Under the pieces are notes generated by a model. It was not told the origin of the DNA. It worked only from the letters and a program-made list of their open reading frames with translations, and did no database searches. Below are positions 24,150-32,813 of a stretch of 63,962 bases of DNA, in pieces (position 1 is the first letter of the stretch; each line of letters opens with the position of its first letter). The translations under genes and the position numbers were made by a program. Source of the DNA: an uncultured Eubacteriales bacterium (lineage in GTDB: Bacteria; Bacillota; Clostridia; Christensenellales; CAG-138); NCBI GenBank assembly GCA_902761365.1, contig CACWJZ010000005.1:1-63962 (forward strand), given 5' to 3'.

Positions 24150-24817
24150 GCGTCCTGGTCTTTTCCGATGCCCAAACGGCGGCCACTGCGGCGGCCACGC
24201 TCCTGGCCGGACAGTTGATCGAAAAGCCCTCCCTGGTGCTGGGGATAGACGCGGCGGCGGCCCTGGTCCCCGCCTTCCAGTCCCTGCGCGCCATGACGGC
24301 CAACGGGCTCTTGAGCTGGGGCAAAGCCACCGTCTTCCAGCTTTCCGAACGGGTCCGGGAGGAGGGCAAGGCGTCCCTGCGCGCCTTTATGGACGACGCT
24401 CTGTTCGGGGAGCTGTCCCTAAAGAGCGGCCAGCCGATTGCGCCGGCCGACACCTCGGGCAACTGGGCGGACAGCTGCCACGGCTTTGAGGACGCCATAT
24501 TGCTGACCGGCGGCCTTGACGTGGTGCTGCTGGCGGTGGGGCAGGATGGTTCGCTGCTCTTCAACACCCCCGACGAGGAGATGGCGCCCACCACCCACGT
24601 GGAGCTCTATAAGGGGGAAAAGATCGTGACGGCGGGGCTTTCCACGCTCATGTCCGCCAAAAAGCTCATCGTGCTCATGACCGGCCGCAACATGGCCGAG
24701 ATCGCGCGAAGGACCATTCGGGGGGCAGTGGATTCCAGCCTGCCCGCCAGCATGCTGCAATTGCATGCGGCTGCCACCTTCCTTTTGGATGAGGAAGCCG
24801 CATCTTTATTGGGATAA
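24146..24817 (+). CDS. Degenerate glucosamine-6-phosphate isomerase / 6-phosphogluconolactonase-like protein
   Basis: The 223-residue protein has the NagB/SugarP_isomerase outline, but key sites are changed. The phosphate loop, normally G-x-x-T-G-S-T-P, is GIDAAAALVP. The catalytic segment, normally G-x-G-x-D-G-H-I-A-F-N-E-P, is AVGQDGSLLFNTP, so the ring-opening histidine and the glutamate are lost. The C-terminal KKLIVLMTGRNMAEI and SSLPASMLQLHAAATFLLDEEA are well kept. It overlaps the hydrolase gene by 4 bases. It may bind a sugar phosphate without turning it over or have a new activity. Confidence 0.75.
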   Translation: MSVLVFSDAQTAATAAATLLAGQLIEKPSLVLGIDAAAALVPAFQSLRAMTANGLLSWGKATVFQLSERVREEGKASLRAFMDDALFGELSLKSGQPIAPADTSGNWADSCHGFEDAILLTGGLDVVLLAVGQDGSLLFNTPDEEMAPTTHVELYKGEKIVTAGLSTLMSAKKLIVLMTGRNMAEIARRTIRGAVDSSLPASMLQLHAAATFLLDEEAASLLG

Positions 24818-24841
24818 TTCATTCACTTTCAGGAGGTTACT

Positions 24842-25582
24842 ATGTCCGGACATTCCAAATGGGCAAACATCAAGAACAAGAAGGAGAAGACTGACGCCGC
24901 GCGCGGTAAGATTTTCACCAAGATCGGTCGTGAGATCGTGATCGCCGTCAAAGAGGGCGGCGGCCCCGATCCTGCCAACAACAGCAAGCTGCGCGACGTG
25001 ATCGCCAAGGCCAAGGCGGCCAACATGCCCAACGACAACATCAACCGCTCCATCAAGAAGGCGGCCGGTGAGGCGGGCTCCGTCAACTACGAGGAGATCA
25101 CCTACGAGGGTTACGGCCCCGGAAATCTGGCCGTGTACGTGGAGATCGTCACCGATAACCGCAACCGCATCGCGGCGGAGATGCGCCACATCTTCTCCAA
25201 GGCGGGCGGCAACCTGGGTGCTACCGGCTCCGTGGCCTGGATGTTCGACAAGAAGGGCCAGATCATCATTGAGCGCACCGCCCTCATGGACGAGGACGAG
25301 GTCATGATGGAGGCCCTGGACGCGGGCGCAGAGGATTTCGTGCCCCAGGAGGATGCTTTCGAGGTCTACACCGCCCCCTCCGATTTCTCGGCGGTGCGGG
25401 AAGCCCTCGAGAACAAGGGCTACACCTTCCTCAGCGCTGAAGTGGCCATGATCCCCCAGAATACCGTGGACATCACCGATCCTGAGACCGTGGAGAAGGT
25501 GAATCGCTTCCTCGAGAACCTGGAGGACAACGACGACGTGCAGGAGGTCTATCACAACGGCAACCTGCCCGACGAGGAGTAG
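24842..25582 (+). CDS. yebC: YebC/PmpR family protein
   Basis: The 246-residue protein starts [22 protein letters not shown] and contains [35 protein letters not shown] and [10 protein letters not shown], all diagnostic. The family was long called a transcriptional regulator; members are now also tied to relief of ribosome stalling at proline stretches. CAGGAGG precedes the ATG. Confidence 0.96.
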   Translation: MSGHSKWANIKNKKEKTDAARGKIFTKIGREIVIAVKEGGGPDPANNSKLRDVIAKAKAANMPNDNINRSIKKAAGEAGSVNYEEITYEGYGPGNLAVYVEIVTDNRNRIAAEMRHIFSKAGGNLGATGSVAWMFDKKGQIIIERTALMDEDEVMMEALDAGAEDFVPQEDAFEVYTAPSDFSAVREALENKGYTFLSAEVAMIPQNTVDITDPETVEKVNRFLENLEDNDDVQEVYHNGNLPDEE

Positions 25583-25649
25583 TAAGCATATCCGGTCGTC
25601 CGGGGTGCGTAAGCTCACAACAGAAGGGAATACGGAAAGGAGACGCAGC

Positions 25650-26006
25650 ATGACGATTGAAGTGAAGAACGAATACGGCAAGATTTCTATGGCGGACGAC
25701 TTGGTCTCCGTGGTGGCAGGCTATGCCGCGGTGGAAAACTATGGGATCGTCGGCATGTGCTCAAAGCGCACCGGCGACACGCTGGCCGAGCTGCTGGGTC
25801 GGGACAATATCAGAAAAGGCATCAGGGTGACCCCCCTCGGGGACGGGCAGGTGGATATCGATCTGTACGTCATCCTGCAGTACGGCGTTTCTCTGCCGGC
25901 CGTGGCCTCCAATTGCAAGAGCAATGTGAAGTATCGGGTGGAAGAATTCACCGGCGTCAGCGTGAACAGCGTGAACATTCATGTAGAAGGGATCCGCGTA
26001 GTCTAA
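25650..26006 (+). CDS. Asp23/Gls24 family envelope stress protein
   Basis: The 118-residue protein (YloU-like) contains the family features KISMADDLVSVVAGYAAVENYGIVGM, DIDLYVILQYGVSLPAVA and VKYRVEEFTGVSVNSVNIHVEGI. It is soluble. GGAAAGGAG precedes the ATG at 25650. It lies 18 bases upstream of the FakA-like gene, the same pairing as yloU-yloV in Bacillus. Confidence 0.93.
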   Translation: MTIEVKNEYGKISMADDLVSVVAGYAAVENYGIVGMCSKRTGDTLAELLGRDNIRKGIRVTPLGDGQVDIDLYVILQYGVSLPAVASNCKSNVKYRVEEFTGVSVNSVNIHVEGIRVV

Positions 26007-26024
26007 CCGGCGGAGGATACGATT

Positions 26025-27680
26025 TTGATTATTGATACCATAGACGGCGCCCTGCTTAGGGACATGTTCCTGGCTGGCGCGTCGCTGCTTGAAAAGAACC
26101 GGGCCCTGGTGGACTCTCTGAACGTGTTCCCAGTCCCCGATGGGGACACGGGTACCAACATGTCCATGACCATGCAGGGTGCCGTTAAGGACCTGAGGAG
26201 CCTGCCCGAGACGGTCACCGTGGAAGAGGTCATGGCCAAGGTCTCCTCCGGCGCGCTGCGCAGCGCCCGGGGCAACTCCGGCGTCATCCTGTCTCAGCTG
26301 TTCCGTGGCTTCTATAAGGCTGCCAGGGGCCACGAGGAGCTGGATGGCGTCACCTTCGCCGCCGCCATGGCGGAGGGCACCAAGGCCGCCTACAAGGCCG
26401 TCATGAAGCCTAAAGAGGGCACCATCCTCACCGTCTCCCGCATGATTTCCGAGGAGGTCACGAAGGCGGTGGAGGAGGACCCGGAGATCAGCTGTGAGGC
26501 GCTGACGATCCTGTGCATCCAAAAGGGCGAGGAAGCGCTGAAGCTGACGCCCGACCTGCTGCCCGTGCTCAAGGAAGCGGGGGTGGTGGACTCCGGCGGC
26601 AAGGGTCTGCTCTTCATCTATCACGGCTTCCTGATGGCCATGAACGGCGAATTGGGCCAGGAGGAGCTGCCCATAGAGGAGAAGCCCGAGGAACGGGAAA
26701 CCGGGGAAACGGCCAACTTTGCCGAGTTCAGCGCCGAGGACATCCAGTTCGGGTACTGCACCGAGTTCTTCATCGTCCATTTGTACGAGGGCTTTGAGGA
26801 GAAGGATCTCGATCAGTTCCGCCGGCATCTTGAGCGGGTGGGCGATTCCGTAGTGGTGGCCTGCGACAGCGATACGGTAAAGATCCACGTCCATTCCAAC
26901 TGCCCCGGCAAGGTGCTGCAGATGGCCATGCGCTACGGCGAGCTGGACCGCATCAAGATCGAGAACATGCGGGAACAGAACCGGCAGCTGGCCGCCCAGC
27001 GCAAGAAGAACGAGAAGGAGTACGCCCTCATCTCCGTGAGCTGCGGCGCGGGCGTGGACGAGGTGTTTAAGGCCCTATCTACGGATTATATCATCTCCGG
27101 CGGCCAGACCATGAACCCCAGCATCGACAGCATCGTGAACGCAGTACATCAGGCAAACGCCCGGAACGTGTTCATCCTGCCCAACAACAGCAACATCATT
27201 TTAGCGGCCACCCAGGCCTCTGCCCTCTGCAACTGCCATGTGGTGGTGCTGCCCACCAAGACCATCCCCCAGGGCATCGCGGCGGCCATGGCTTTCAACC
27301 CAGACGAGTCCCTGGAGACCAACGTGAGCAACATGACTGAGGCCTTCCAGGAGGTCATCTCCGGCGCCGTCACCTTTGCGGTCCGGGAGACCCAGCTCAA
27401 CGGCAAGGTCATCCACCAGGGGGACTTCATCGGCATCCTGGACGGGGATTTGAACACGGTCAACCCAGATGCGGACGAGGCCGCTTTCGAGCTGGTGGAG
27501 CACATGATCGAGAAATTGGGCGACGACGAATGCTCCGTCACCATCTACTATGGCACGGACGCGGACGAGGAGCGGACGGACACCCTCATCGCGCGGCTGG
27601 AGGAGAAGTACCCCGAGTCCGAGTTTATGAGCCGCAACGGTGGACAACCCCTCTACAGCTATTACTTCTCCGTCATCTGA
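26025..27680 (+). CDS. DAK2/DegV-type kinase protein, FakA/YloV-like
   Basis: The 551-residue protein has an N-terminal DhaL/DAK2 ATP-binding domain (about 1-200; NVFPVPDGDTGTNMSMTM supplies the metal-binding aspartates, SARGNSGVILSQLF follows), a middle region and a C-terminal DegV-like fold. FakA phosphorylates fatty acids bound to FakB so that they enter phospholipid synthesis. No fakB is in the window. The start is a TTG at 26025 with CGGAGG 8 bases upstream. Confidence 0.9.
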   Translation: MIIDTIDGALLRDMFLAGASLLEKNRALVDSLNVFPVPDGDTGTNMSMTMQGAVKDLRSLPETVTVEEVMAKVSSGALRSARGNSGVILSQLFRGFYKAARGHEELDGVTFAAAMAEGTKAAYKAVMKPKEGTILTVSRMISEEVTKAVEEDPEISCEALTILCIQKGEEALKLTPDLLPVLKEAGVVDSGGKGLLFIYHGFLMAMNGELGQEELPIEEKPEERETGETANFAEFSAEDIQFGYCTEFFIVHLYEGFEEKDLDQFRRHLERVGDSVVVACDSDTVKIHVHSNCPGKVLQMAMRYGELDRIKIENMREQNRQLAAQRKKNEKEYALISVSCGAGVDEVFKALSTDYIISGGQTMNPSIDSIVNAVHQANARNVFILPNNSNIILAATQASALCNCHVVVLPTKTIPQGIAAAMAFNPDESLETNVSNMTEAFQEVISGAVTFAVRETQLNGKVIHQGDFIGILDGDLNTVNPDADEAAFELVEHMIEKLGDDECSVTIYYGTDADEERTDTLIARLEEKYPESEFMSRNGGQPLYSYYFSVI

Positions 27681-27695
27681 ACAACAACTGCTTAG

Positions 27696-27718
27696 AGCCG
27701 CCGACCGGCGGCTTTTTT
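27696..27718 (+). terminator. Intrinsic terminator after FakA-like gene
   Basis: AGCCGCC/GGCGGCT stem with loop GACC and six T. The recG start codon is only 5 bases behind the T-run. Confidence 0.9.
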
Positions 27719-27723
27719 GAATC

Positions 27724-29721
27724 ATGGAGCTTGCGGACATCAAGGGCATCGGCCCCAAGCGCATAGAATTGCTGGGCAAGCTGGGGATCGAAAGCCTCAG
27801 CGATTTGGTGACGTACTATCCCAGCAGCTATCTCGACTACTCTACCTGCACGCCGGTGGATCAGCTGGAGGACGGGACCTTTGCCTCCGTACAGGTAAAA
27901 CTGACCTCCGGCCCCTCCTGGTATTCCCGCAAGGGATTGACCACCATTTCCGTCTACGGGCGGGACCCGGCGGGCCGGCGGTTGGCCCTGCGCTACTTCA
28001 ACCAGCCCTATCGGGCCAAGGGCCTGGAGCCGGGGCAGACCTATATCGCCTCAGGCCGGGTCCATATCGGCGAGAAGGGGGTGCCGGCGCTGCTGAACCC
28101 CCTGCTGGCCAGGGAGCTCAGGGGCATCGTGCCCGTGTACGACACCCTCAAGGGCCTGACCCAAAACAACCTGCGGGACGGCATCCGCGCTGCGTTGGAG
28201 GCCGCACCCGTGGAGGAGACCTTGCCAGCCGCCCTGCGAGAGAAGCATCGGCTTCCCGGGCGGGGGGAGGCCCTCTGGGCGCTCCATTTTCCCACCGATC
28301 GGCAGAAGCTGGACGATGCCCGCCGCCGCCGGGCCTATGAGGATGCTCTCTACTATTTCCTGGCTGCCCAGGAACTGAAGGAGGAGCGCAAGCGGAAAAA
28401 CGGCATCGCCTTCTCCGCCCAGGAAGCGCTGCCTGCGTATCTCAAGACCCTGCCCTTCACGCCCACCCATGCCCAGATGCGGGTCCTTTCGGAGGTGGCC
28501 CGGGACATGGCATCGCCCATCCCCATGAATCGGATGATCGAGGGGGACGTGGGCTCCGGCAAGACCAGCATCGCTCTCTTTGCCCTGTATGCCACCGCTC
28601 GGGATGGCCGCCAGGGGGTCCTGCTGGCTCCCACGGAGATCTTGGCCCGACAGCACTATGAAGCATTGAAGGCCCTGTTTGGGGACGAATGCGGCCTGCT
28701 CCTGGGGAGCGAGAGCGCCCGGGAGAAGCGGGAGGCCCTGCACAAGATCGAAAGCGGCGCGTGGAAGGCCATCACAGGCACCCATGCCCTGTTCTCTCCG
28801 AATGTCAAATTTCACAGCTTAGGCGTGGTGGTCTGCGATGAGCAGCACCGCTTCGGCGTGGCCCAGCGCTCCGCCATGGAGCAGAAGGGCGTCCGGCCCG
28901 ACGTGCTGGTCATGAGCGCCACGCCCATCCCCCGGACCCTGGCCCTGATCCTCTACGGAGATTTGGATCTGTCCGTGATCGACGAGCTGCCCGCCGGCCG
29001 CAAGCCCATCAAGACCCACCTGGTGGGACCGGCCAAGCGGAAGGATATGTACCGATACCTGGCCGAGCGGGCGAAGGCGGGGGAGCAGAGCTACGTGGTC
29101 TGTCCTCTCATTGAGAAGACCGAAGGTTTGGAGGGCCTGTCCGTGGACGAGGTCTACGACGAGGTCCGGGAGCTGGTGGGGGACGTGCCCCTGGAGAAGC
29201 TCCACGGCCGCATGCCGGAGGCGGAGAAACAGGCTGTCATGACTCGGTTCCATGGGGGCGAGGCGCCCATCCTCATCTGCACCACGGTCATCGAGGTGGG
29301 GGTCCACGTGCCTCAGGCGGCCCAAATGGTCATCGAAGGGGCGGAGCGCTTCGGCCTGTCCGCCATGCACCAGCTTCGGGGCCGTGTCGGCCGGGGACAG
29401 CAGCAGGCACACTGCTATCTGGTGGTCTACGAGCAGAAGAAGAACGCCATGGAGCGGCTGCAGGCCATGCTGGACACCAACGACGGGTTCAAGATCGCCG
29501 AGCGGGATCTGGCGCTCCGAGGCGCCGGGGATCTGATGGGCATCCGCCAGGCGGGGGAGGAGCTGGAGGACGGCTTCTTGAAGGACTGCCCCGTGTCCCT
29601 GCTGGAGGCGGCCTCTGTGGACGCAGCCGAGGTGTATAGCCTGCCCACCGTGGAGAACGATCAATTGATCGAGGCGGCCCGGCACCGCTATCGGCATATG
29701 GAGCACATCACCCTGAACTGA
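27724..29721 (+). CDS. recG: ATP-dependent DNA helicase RecG
   Basis: The 665-residue helicase reverses stalled forks and migrates Holliday junctions. The N-terminal wedge domain has MELADIKGIGPKRIELLGK; helicase motifs are EGDVGSGKTSIALFAL (I), VVVCDEQHRFGVAQRSAM (II), VMSATPIPRTLAL (III), TTVIEVGVHVPQA (V) and HQLRGRVGRG (VI). There is no ribosome-binding site, and the ATG lies just behind a terminator, yet homology begins immediately after it, so the start is correct. Confidence 0.96.
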   Translation: MELADIKGIGPKRIELLGKLGIESLSDLVTYYPSSYLDYSTCTPVDQLEDGTFASVQVKLTSGPSWYSRKGLTTISVYGRDPAGRRLALRYFNQPYRAKGLEPGQTYIASGRVHIGEKGVPALLNPLLARELRGIVPVYDTLKGLTQNNLRDGIRAALEAAPVEETLPAALREKHRLPGRGEALWALHFPTDRQKLDDARRRRAYEDALYYFLAAQELKEERKRKNGIAFSAQEALPAYLKTLPFTPTHAQMRVLSEVARDMASPIPMNRMIEGDVGSGKTSIALFALYATARDGRQGVLLAPTEILARQHYEALKALFGDECGLLLGSESAREKREALHKIESGAWKAITGTHALFSPNVKFHSLGVVVCDEQHRFGVAQRSAMEQKGVRPDVLVMSATPIPRTLALILYGDLDLSVIDELPAGRKPIKTHLVGPAKRKDMYRYLAERAKAGEQSYVVCPLIEKTEGLEGLSVDEVYDEVRELVGDVPLEKLHGRMPEAEKQAVMTRFHGGEAPILICTTVIEVGVHVPQAAQMVIEGAERFGLSAMHQLRGRVGRGQQQAHCYLVVYEQKKNAMERLQAMLDTNDGFKIAERDLALRGAGDLMGIRQAGEELEDGFLKDCPVSLLEAASVDAAEVYSLPTVENDQLIEAARHRYRHMEHITLN

Positions 29722-29741
29722 CGAGGCCCCACACAATAGGA

Positions 29742-29770
29742 AAAGGCCCTTCCGAAGAGGGAGGGCCTTT
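29742..29770. terminator. Bidirectional terminator between recG and spore protein
   Basis: A 10-bp stem with one G-U pair, AAAGGCCCTT/GAGGGCCTTT, and TTTTCC on the minus strand. The plus strand continues CGTTTG. It can close recG and the convergent spore-protein gene. Confidence 0.8.
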
Positions 29771-29823
29771 CGTTTGCCTGTATCCTTATCACAGCGCCGG
29801 TCGAGCAGCCATGTCGTTTTTTT

Positions 29824-29841
29824 GCGTATGCGTTCATACGC
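29824..29841. repeat. Short inverted repeat downstream of spore protein
   Basis: GCGTATG/CATACGC around CGTT, flanked by T-rich stretches on both sides of the plus strand. It does not form a standard terminator for either gene. Confidence 0.5.
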
Positions 29842-29862
29842 GATCCGTTTTTTCAGGTTCAG

Positions 29863-30054
29863 TTAGTGCATGTTCTTCTCAGCGTACTCGATCATGCGCT
29901 TCACCATCTCACCGCCGATGCTGCCGGCCTCGCGAGAGGTCAGATCGCCGTTGTACCCCTGCTTGAGGTTGATGTTCAGGGAAGAAGCCACCTCAGACTT
30001 GAAGTTGCCGAGCTTGTCCTGGTTTTCAGGAACCATAGAGCTGTTGCGTGCCAT
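29863..30054 (-). CDS. Alpha/beta-type small acid-soluble spore protein
   Basis: The 63-residue protein coats spore DNA and shields it from damage. It shows the family sequences SEVASSLNINL (region of the GPR protease site) and LTSREAGSIGGEMVKRMIEYAE. A very strong ribosome-binding site, AAAGGAGGTGA, lies ahead of the ATG, as expected for an abundant forespore protein. A sigma-G type promoter is expected in 30055-30180 but I could not identify one with confidence. This gene is the main evidence that the organism makes endospores. Confidence 0.95.
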   Translation of the reverse strand: MARNSSMVPENQDKLGNFKSEVASSLNINLKQGYNGDLTSREAGSIGGEMVKRMIEYAEKNMH

Positions 30055-30188
30055 TTACGTTTCACCTCCTTTGCTTTGCTTTTCGCGATTACTTTTCCCC
30101 GGCGGCGCGGATTTATTACAGGAAAATACTGCATTTTCCCCAGGAATGGGCACGAAATGTTATTTTTCAAGGCGACCTGTTCACATAC

Positions 30189-30217
30189 TGGACAAAAATA
30201 GGATTATGTGGTACAAT
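30189..30217 (+). promoter_or_regulatory. Promoter of the DUF523 / two-component unit
   Basis: TGGACA (30189-30194) and TACAAT (30212-30217), 17 bases apart, with TGG directly before the -10 box (extended -10). Confidence 0.75.
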
Positions 30218-30247
30218 GCAATGACTATAAATAGGTGGTAGTATGCC

Positions 30248-30655
30248 ATGATGATCGTCAGCGCCTGTTTGGCTGGGCTGCCCTGTCGATACGACGGGAA
30301 AGGGAAGCCCTGTGCCGAGGTCGTGGAACTGGTCCGGGCGGGGAAGGCCATTCCCCTATGCCCCGAGCAGCTGGGCGGGTTGCCAACGCCTCGCCCACCC
30401 TGCGAGATTTCAGCAGGCCGCGTGGTAGACAATACCGGGACGGATCGAACGGAGGAATACCGCCGAGGCGCGGAAGCGGTCCTGGCCATGGCCCGGGCCT
30501 GCGGAGCAACGCAAGCGCTGCTTCAAAAGCGAAGCCCATCCTGCGGGTCGGGATGGATATATGATGGGACGTTTTCCAGGACGCTGGTGCGGGGCGACGG
30601 GATCACAGCGCGGCTGCTGGCGGAAAACGGAATACAGGTGATCGGTAAAGAGTAA
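30248..30655 (+). CDS. DUF523 family protein
   Basis: The 135-residue protein has the DUF523 signatures VSACLAGLPCRYDG, ALCPEQLGGLPTPRPP-type segment (here PLCPEQLGGLPTPR) and LLQKRSPSCG. Conserved cysteines suggest metal or thiol chemistry, but no function is established. AGGTGG lies about 10 bases upstream of the ATG; a second ATG follows at once (30251). It ends 11 bases before the response regulator gene. Confidence 0.9.
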   Translation: MMIVSACLAGLPCRYDGKGKPCAEVVELVRAGKAIPLCPEQLGGLPTPRPPCEISAGRVVDNTGTDRTEEYRRGAEAVLAMARACGATQALLQKRSPSCGSGWIYDGTFSRTLVRGDGITARLLAENGIQVIGKE

Positions 30656-30666
30656 CAGGAGGTCCT

Positions 30667-31350
30667 ATGGATAACAACACCATTCTCGTGATCGATGATG
30701 ACAGGAACATCCTTTCCATCATTGAACTATATTTGAAAAAGGCCGGGTTCAACGTGGCCACCTGCGCCACGGGGTATGACGCCCTGTCCACATTCCGCAG
30801 CGTCAAGCCCACGCTGGTGGTGCTGGACGTGATGCTGCCCGGGCGGGATGGCTGGTCCATTCTCAACGACATCCGTCAGGAGTCTCCCACGCCGGTCATC
30901 ATGCTGACGGCCAAGGGCGACACGGGCGAGCGGGTCCGGGGCCTGGAGCTGGGGGCGGACGACTATATTGCCAAGCCCTTTGACAGCAATGAGCTCATCG
31001 CCCGGATCAAGGCGGTCCTCCGCCGCAGCGTTCCCGCTGCCGATCAGGAGAAGGCCATCGTGCTGCCGGATTTGTCCATCTCCCTGGAGAACTATTCTGT
31101 GATCTTGGACGGGATCCAACTGGAGATGCCGCCCAAGGAGATCGAGCTGCTGTACTTTCTGGCTTCCCATGCTGGAAAGGTGTTCACCCGGGAGCAGCTT
31201 TTGGAGCAGGTCTGGGGGTTCGACTTCTTTGGCGATTCCCGGACGGTGGACGTGCACGTGAAGCGAATCCGTGAAAAGCTGGGCGAGCGGCAGAGCTGGC
31301 AGCTGAAGACCGTGTGGGGCGTGGGATATAAGTTCGAGATCCATTCCTGA
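30667..31350 (+). CDS. Two-component response regulator, OmpR/PhoB type
   Basis: The 227-residue protein has a receiver domain (about 1-120) with the acidic pocket VIDDD, phosphoacceptor Asp in LVVLDVMLPG, Thr in MLTAKG and Lys in DYIAKPF, and a C-terminal winged-helix domain (about 130-225; KEIELLYFLASHAGKVFTRE, RTVDVHVKRIREKL, KTVWGVGYKFE). AGGAGG precedes the ATG. Its partner kinase is 14 bases downstream. Confidence 0.95.
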   Translation: MDNNTILVIDDDRNILSIIELYLKKAGFNVATCATGYDALSTFRSVKPTLVVLDVMLPGRDGWSILNDIRQESPTPVIMLTAKGDTGERVRGLELGADDYIAKPFDSNELIARIKAVLRRSVPAADQEKAIVLPDLSISLENYSVILDGIQLEMPPKEIELLYFLASHAGKVFTREQLLEQVWGFDFFGDSRTVDVHVKRIREKLGERQSWQLKTVWGVGYKFEIHS

Positions 31351-31364
31351 CGTCCATCCTCTTC

Positions 31365-32813
31365 ATGGCGAAAATCCGTTTCAAATCCATATTCGACCGC
31401 ATGCTGTTCCTGCAATGCGTGACGGTCCTTTCTCTGTTGCTTATTTTGGGCCTGGGGATCGGATACGTTTCCCGCATGCAGAGTTTGAGCATGGAGAAGG
31501 ATATGCTGGTGGATAAGGGGCAGCAGGCGGCCAAGCTCCTGGAAGCGGGCGGCAATGCCCAGACGCTGCAGCCACTGACGGAGGAACAAAACCTTCTGAT
31601 CCAGGTGCTGTCCCCCGAGGGGACCCTGACCGCCTATACGGATGAAAAGTGGGCGCCTTTGGCGGACCTGCCCATGGAGAAGACCAGGGCGGAGGAAGCG
31701 GTGCGCCGCAGCAGCGATTTGCCTGAGACCATGGAGCGGTACTTCTCCGGCGCTGAGTTCCCGGTGTATACCGTCTATGCGCGCCTGGTGGCGGAGGACC
31801 GGGGAGCGGTCCTGCTCATCCACAGCGACATCTCCCGCTGGAACGAAGCCTTTCGCCAGTTGGCCCTGTGGACGCTGGCCATCTGCGTCATCGCGGCCTT
31901 CGTGGTCCTGTTCTCCTCCTATTTTATCGCCAAGCGGATCATCAATCCCTTCGTGGACATGAACCACATCGTCCAGTGCTACTCCAAGGGCGACTTCTCC
32001 CAGCGCATCCCCGTCCAGGGGAAGGACGAGGCCTCTCAACTGGGCCGCAGCTTCAATGAAATGGCCGACCAGCTGAAGAATCTGGAGGTCACCCGGCAGA
32101 GCTTCGTAGCCAACGTGTCCCATGAGCTGCGCTCCCCCCTGACCAGCATGAAGGGCTTTCTGGAGGCCATGATGGACGGGACCATCCCCCCGGAGGAGCA
32201 TGAACACTATATCGAGATCGTGCTGTCGGAGACCCGGCGCATGACGGCCATGGTCAACGACCTGCTGGACCTGGCCAGGATCGAAAGCGGCATCATCACC
32301 GTCAACTATGAGGTCTTCGACATCAACGAGCTCGTGCGCCGGACCCTCATCACCTTTGAGGCCCGGATCTCCGAGAAGCGGATGGAGCTGGATGTGCGCT
32401 TTGCCGCGGAGCAGACCTACGTGTACGCGGACAGCAACCAGATTTCCCAGGTCCTGCGGAATTTGATCGACAACGCAATCAAGTATTCCCCCGAGGGACG
32501 GACGCTGCTCGTTTCCACCTACGCCCTGCGCAAGGAGGTATACGTCACCATCCGCGACACGGGCGTGGGCATCCCGGCGGAGGATGTGCCCCACATCTTC
32601 GACCGGTTCTACAAGGTGGAGAAAGCCCACACGCCCTCTCCGCAGGTGGGCTCCGGCCTGGGTCTGGCCATCGTGAAGAAGATTATCGAGGCCCACGGCC
32701 AGTCCATCACGGTGAAGAGCGCCCGAGGCAAGGGGACCCAATTCACCTTTACTTTGGAGAAAGCCAACACGCTCAAGCGTGTGACAGACGGAGGCAGAAA
32801 AAATGGAACCTGA
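31365..32813 (+). CDS. Sensor histidine kinase
   Basis: The 482-residue membrane kinase has two hydrophobic helices (about 11-32 and 165-188) enclosing an extracellular sensor of about 130 residues, then HAMP, HisKA with FVANVSHELRSPLTSMKGF (His is the phosphorylation site) and an ATPase domain with N box LIDNAIKYSPEG, G1 DTGVGIPAEDVPHIFDRFYK and G2 GSGLGLAIVKKI. The signal is unknown. The last 11 bases overlap the start of the HtrA gene, which suggests that the system controls or senses envelope stress. Confidence 0.93.
   Translation: MAKIRFKSIFDRMLFLQCVTVLSLLLILGLGIGYVSRMQSLSMEKDMLVDKGQQAAKLLEAGGNAQTLQPLTEEQNLLIQVLSPEGTLTAYTDEKWAPLADLPMEKTRAEEAVRRSSDLPETMERYFSGAEFPVYTVYARLVAEDRGAVLLIHSDISRWNEAFRQLALWTLAICVIAAFVVLFSSYFIAKRIINPFVDMNHIVQCYSKGDFSQRIPVQGKDEASQLGRSFNEMADQLKNLEVTRQSFVANVSHELRSPLTSMKGFLEAMMDGTIPPEEHEHYIEIVLSETRRMTAMVNDLLDLARIESGIITVNYEVFDINELVRRTLITFEARISEKRMELDVRFAAEQTYVYADSNQISQVLRNLIDNAIKYSPEGRTLLVSTYALRKEVYVTIRDTGVGIPAEDVPHIFDRFYKVEKAHTPSPQVGSGLGLAIVKKIIEAHGQSITVKSARGKGTQFTFTLEKANTLKRVTDGGRKNGT

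Noticed and set aside
30055-30180. Sigma-G promoter for the spore protein
   Set aside because: AT-rich segments exist, including GGAAAAT/ATTTTCC at 30121-30139, but none fits the sigma-G consensus at proper spacing well enough to call.
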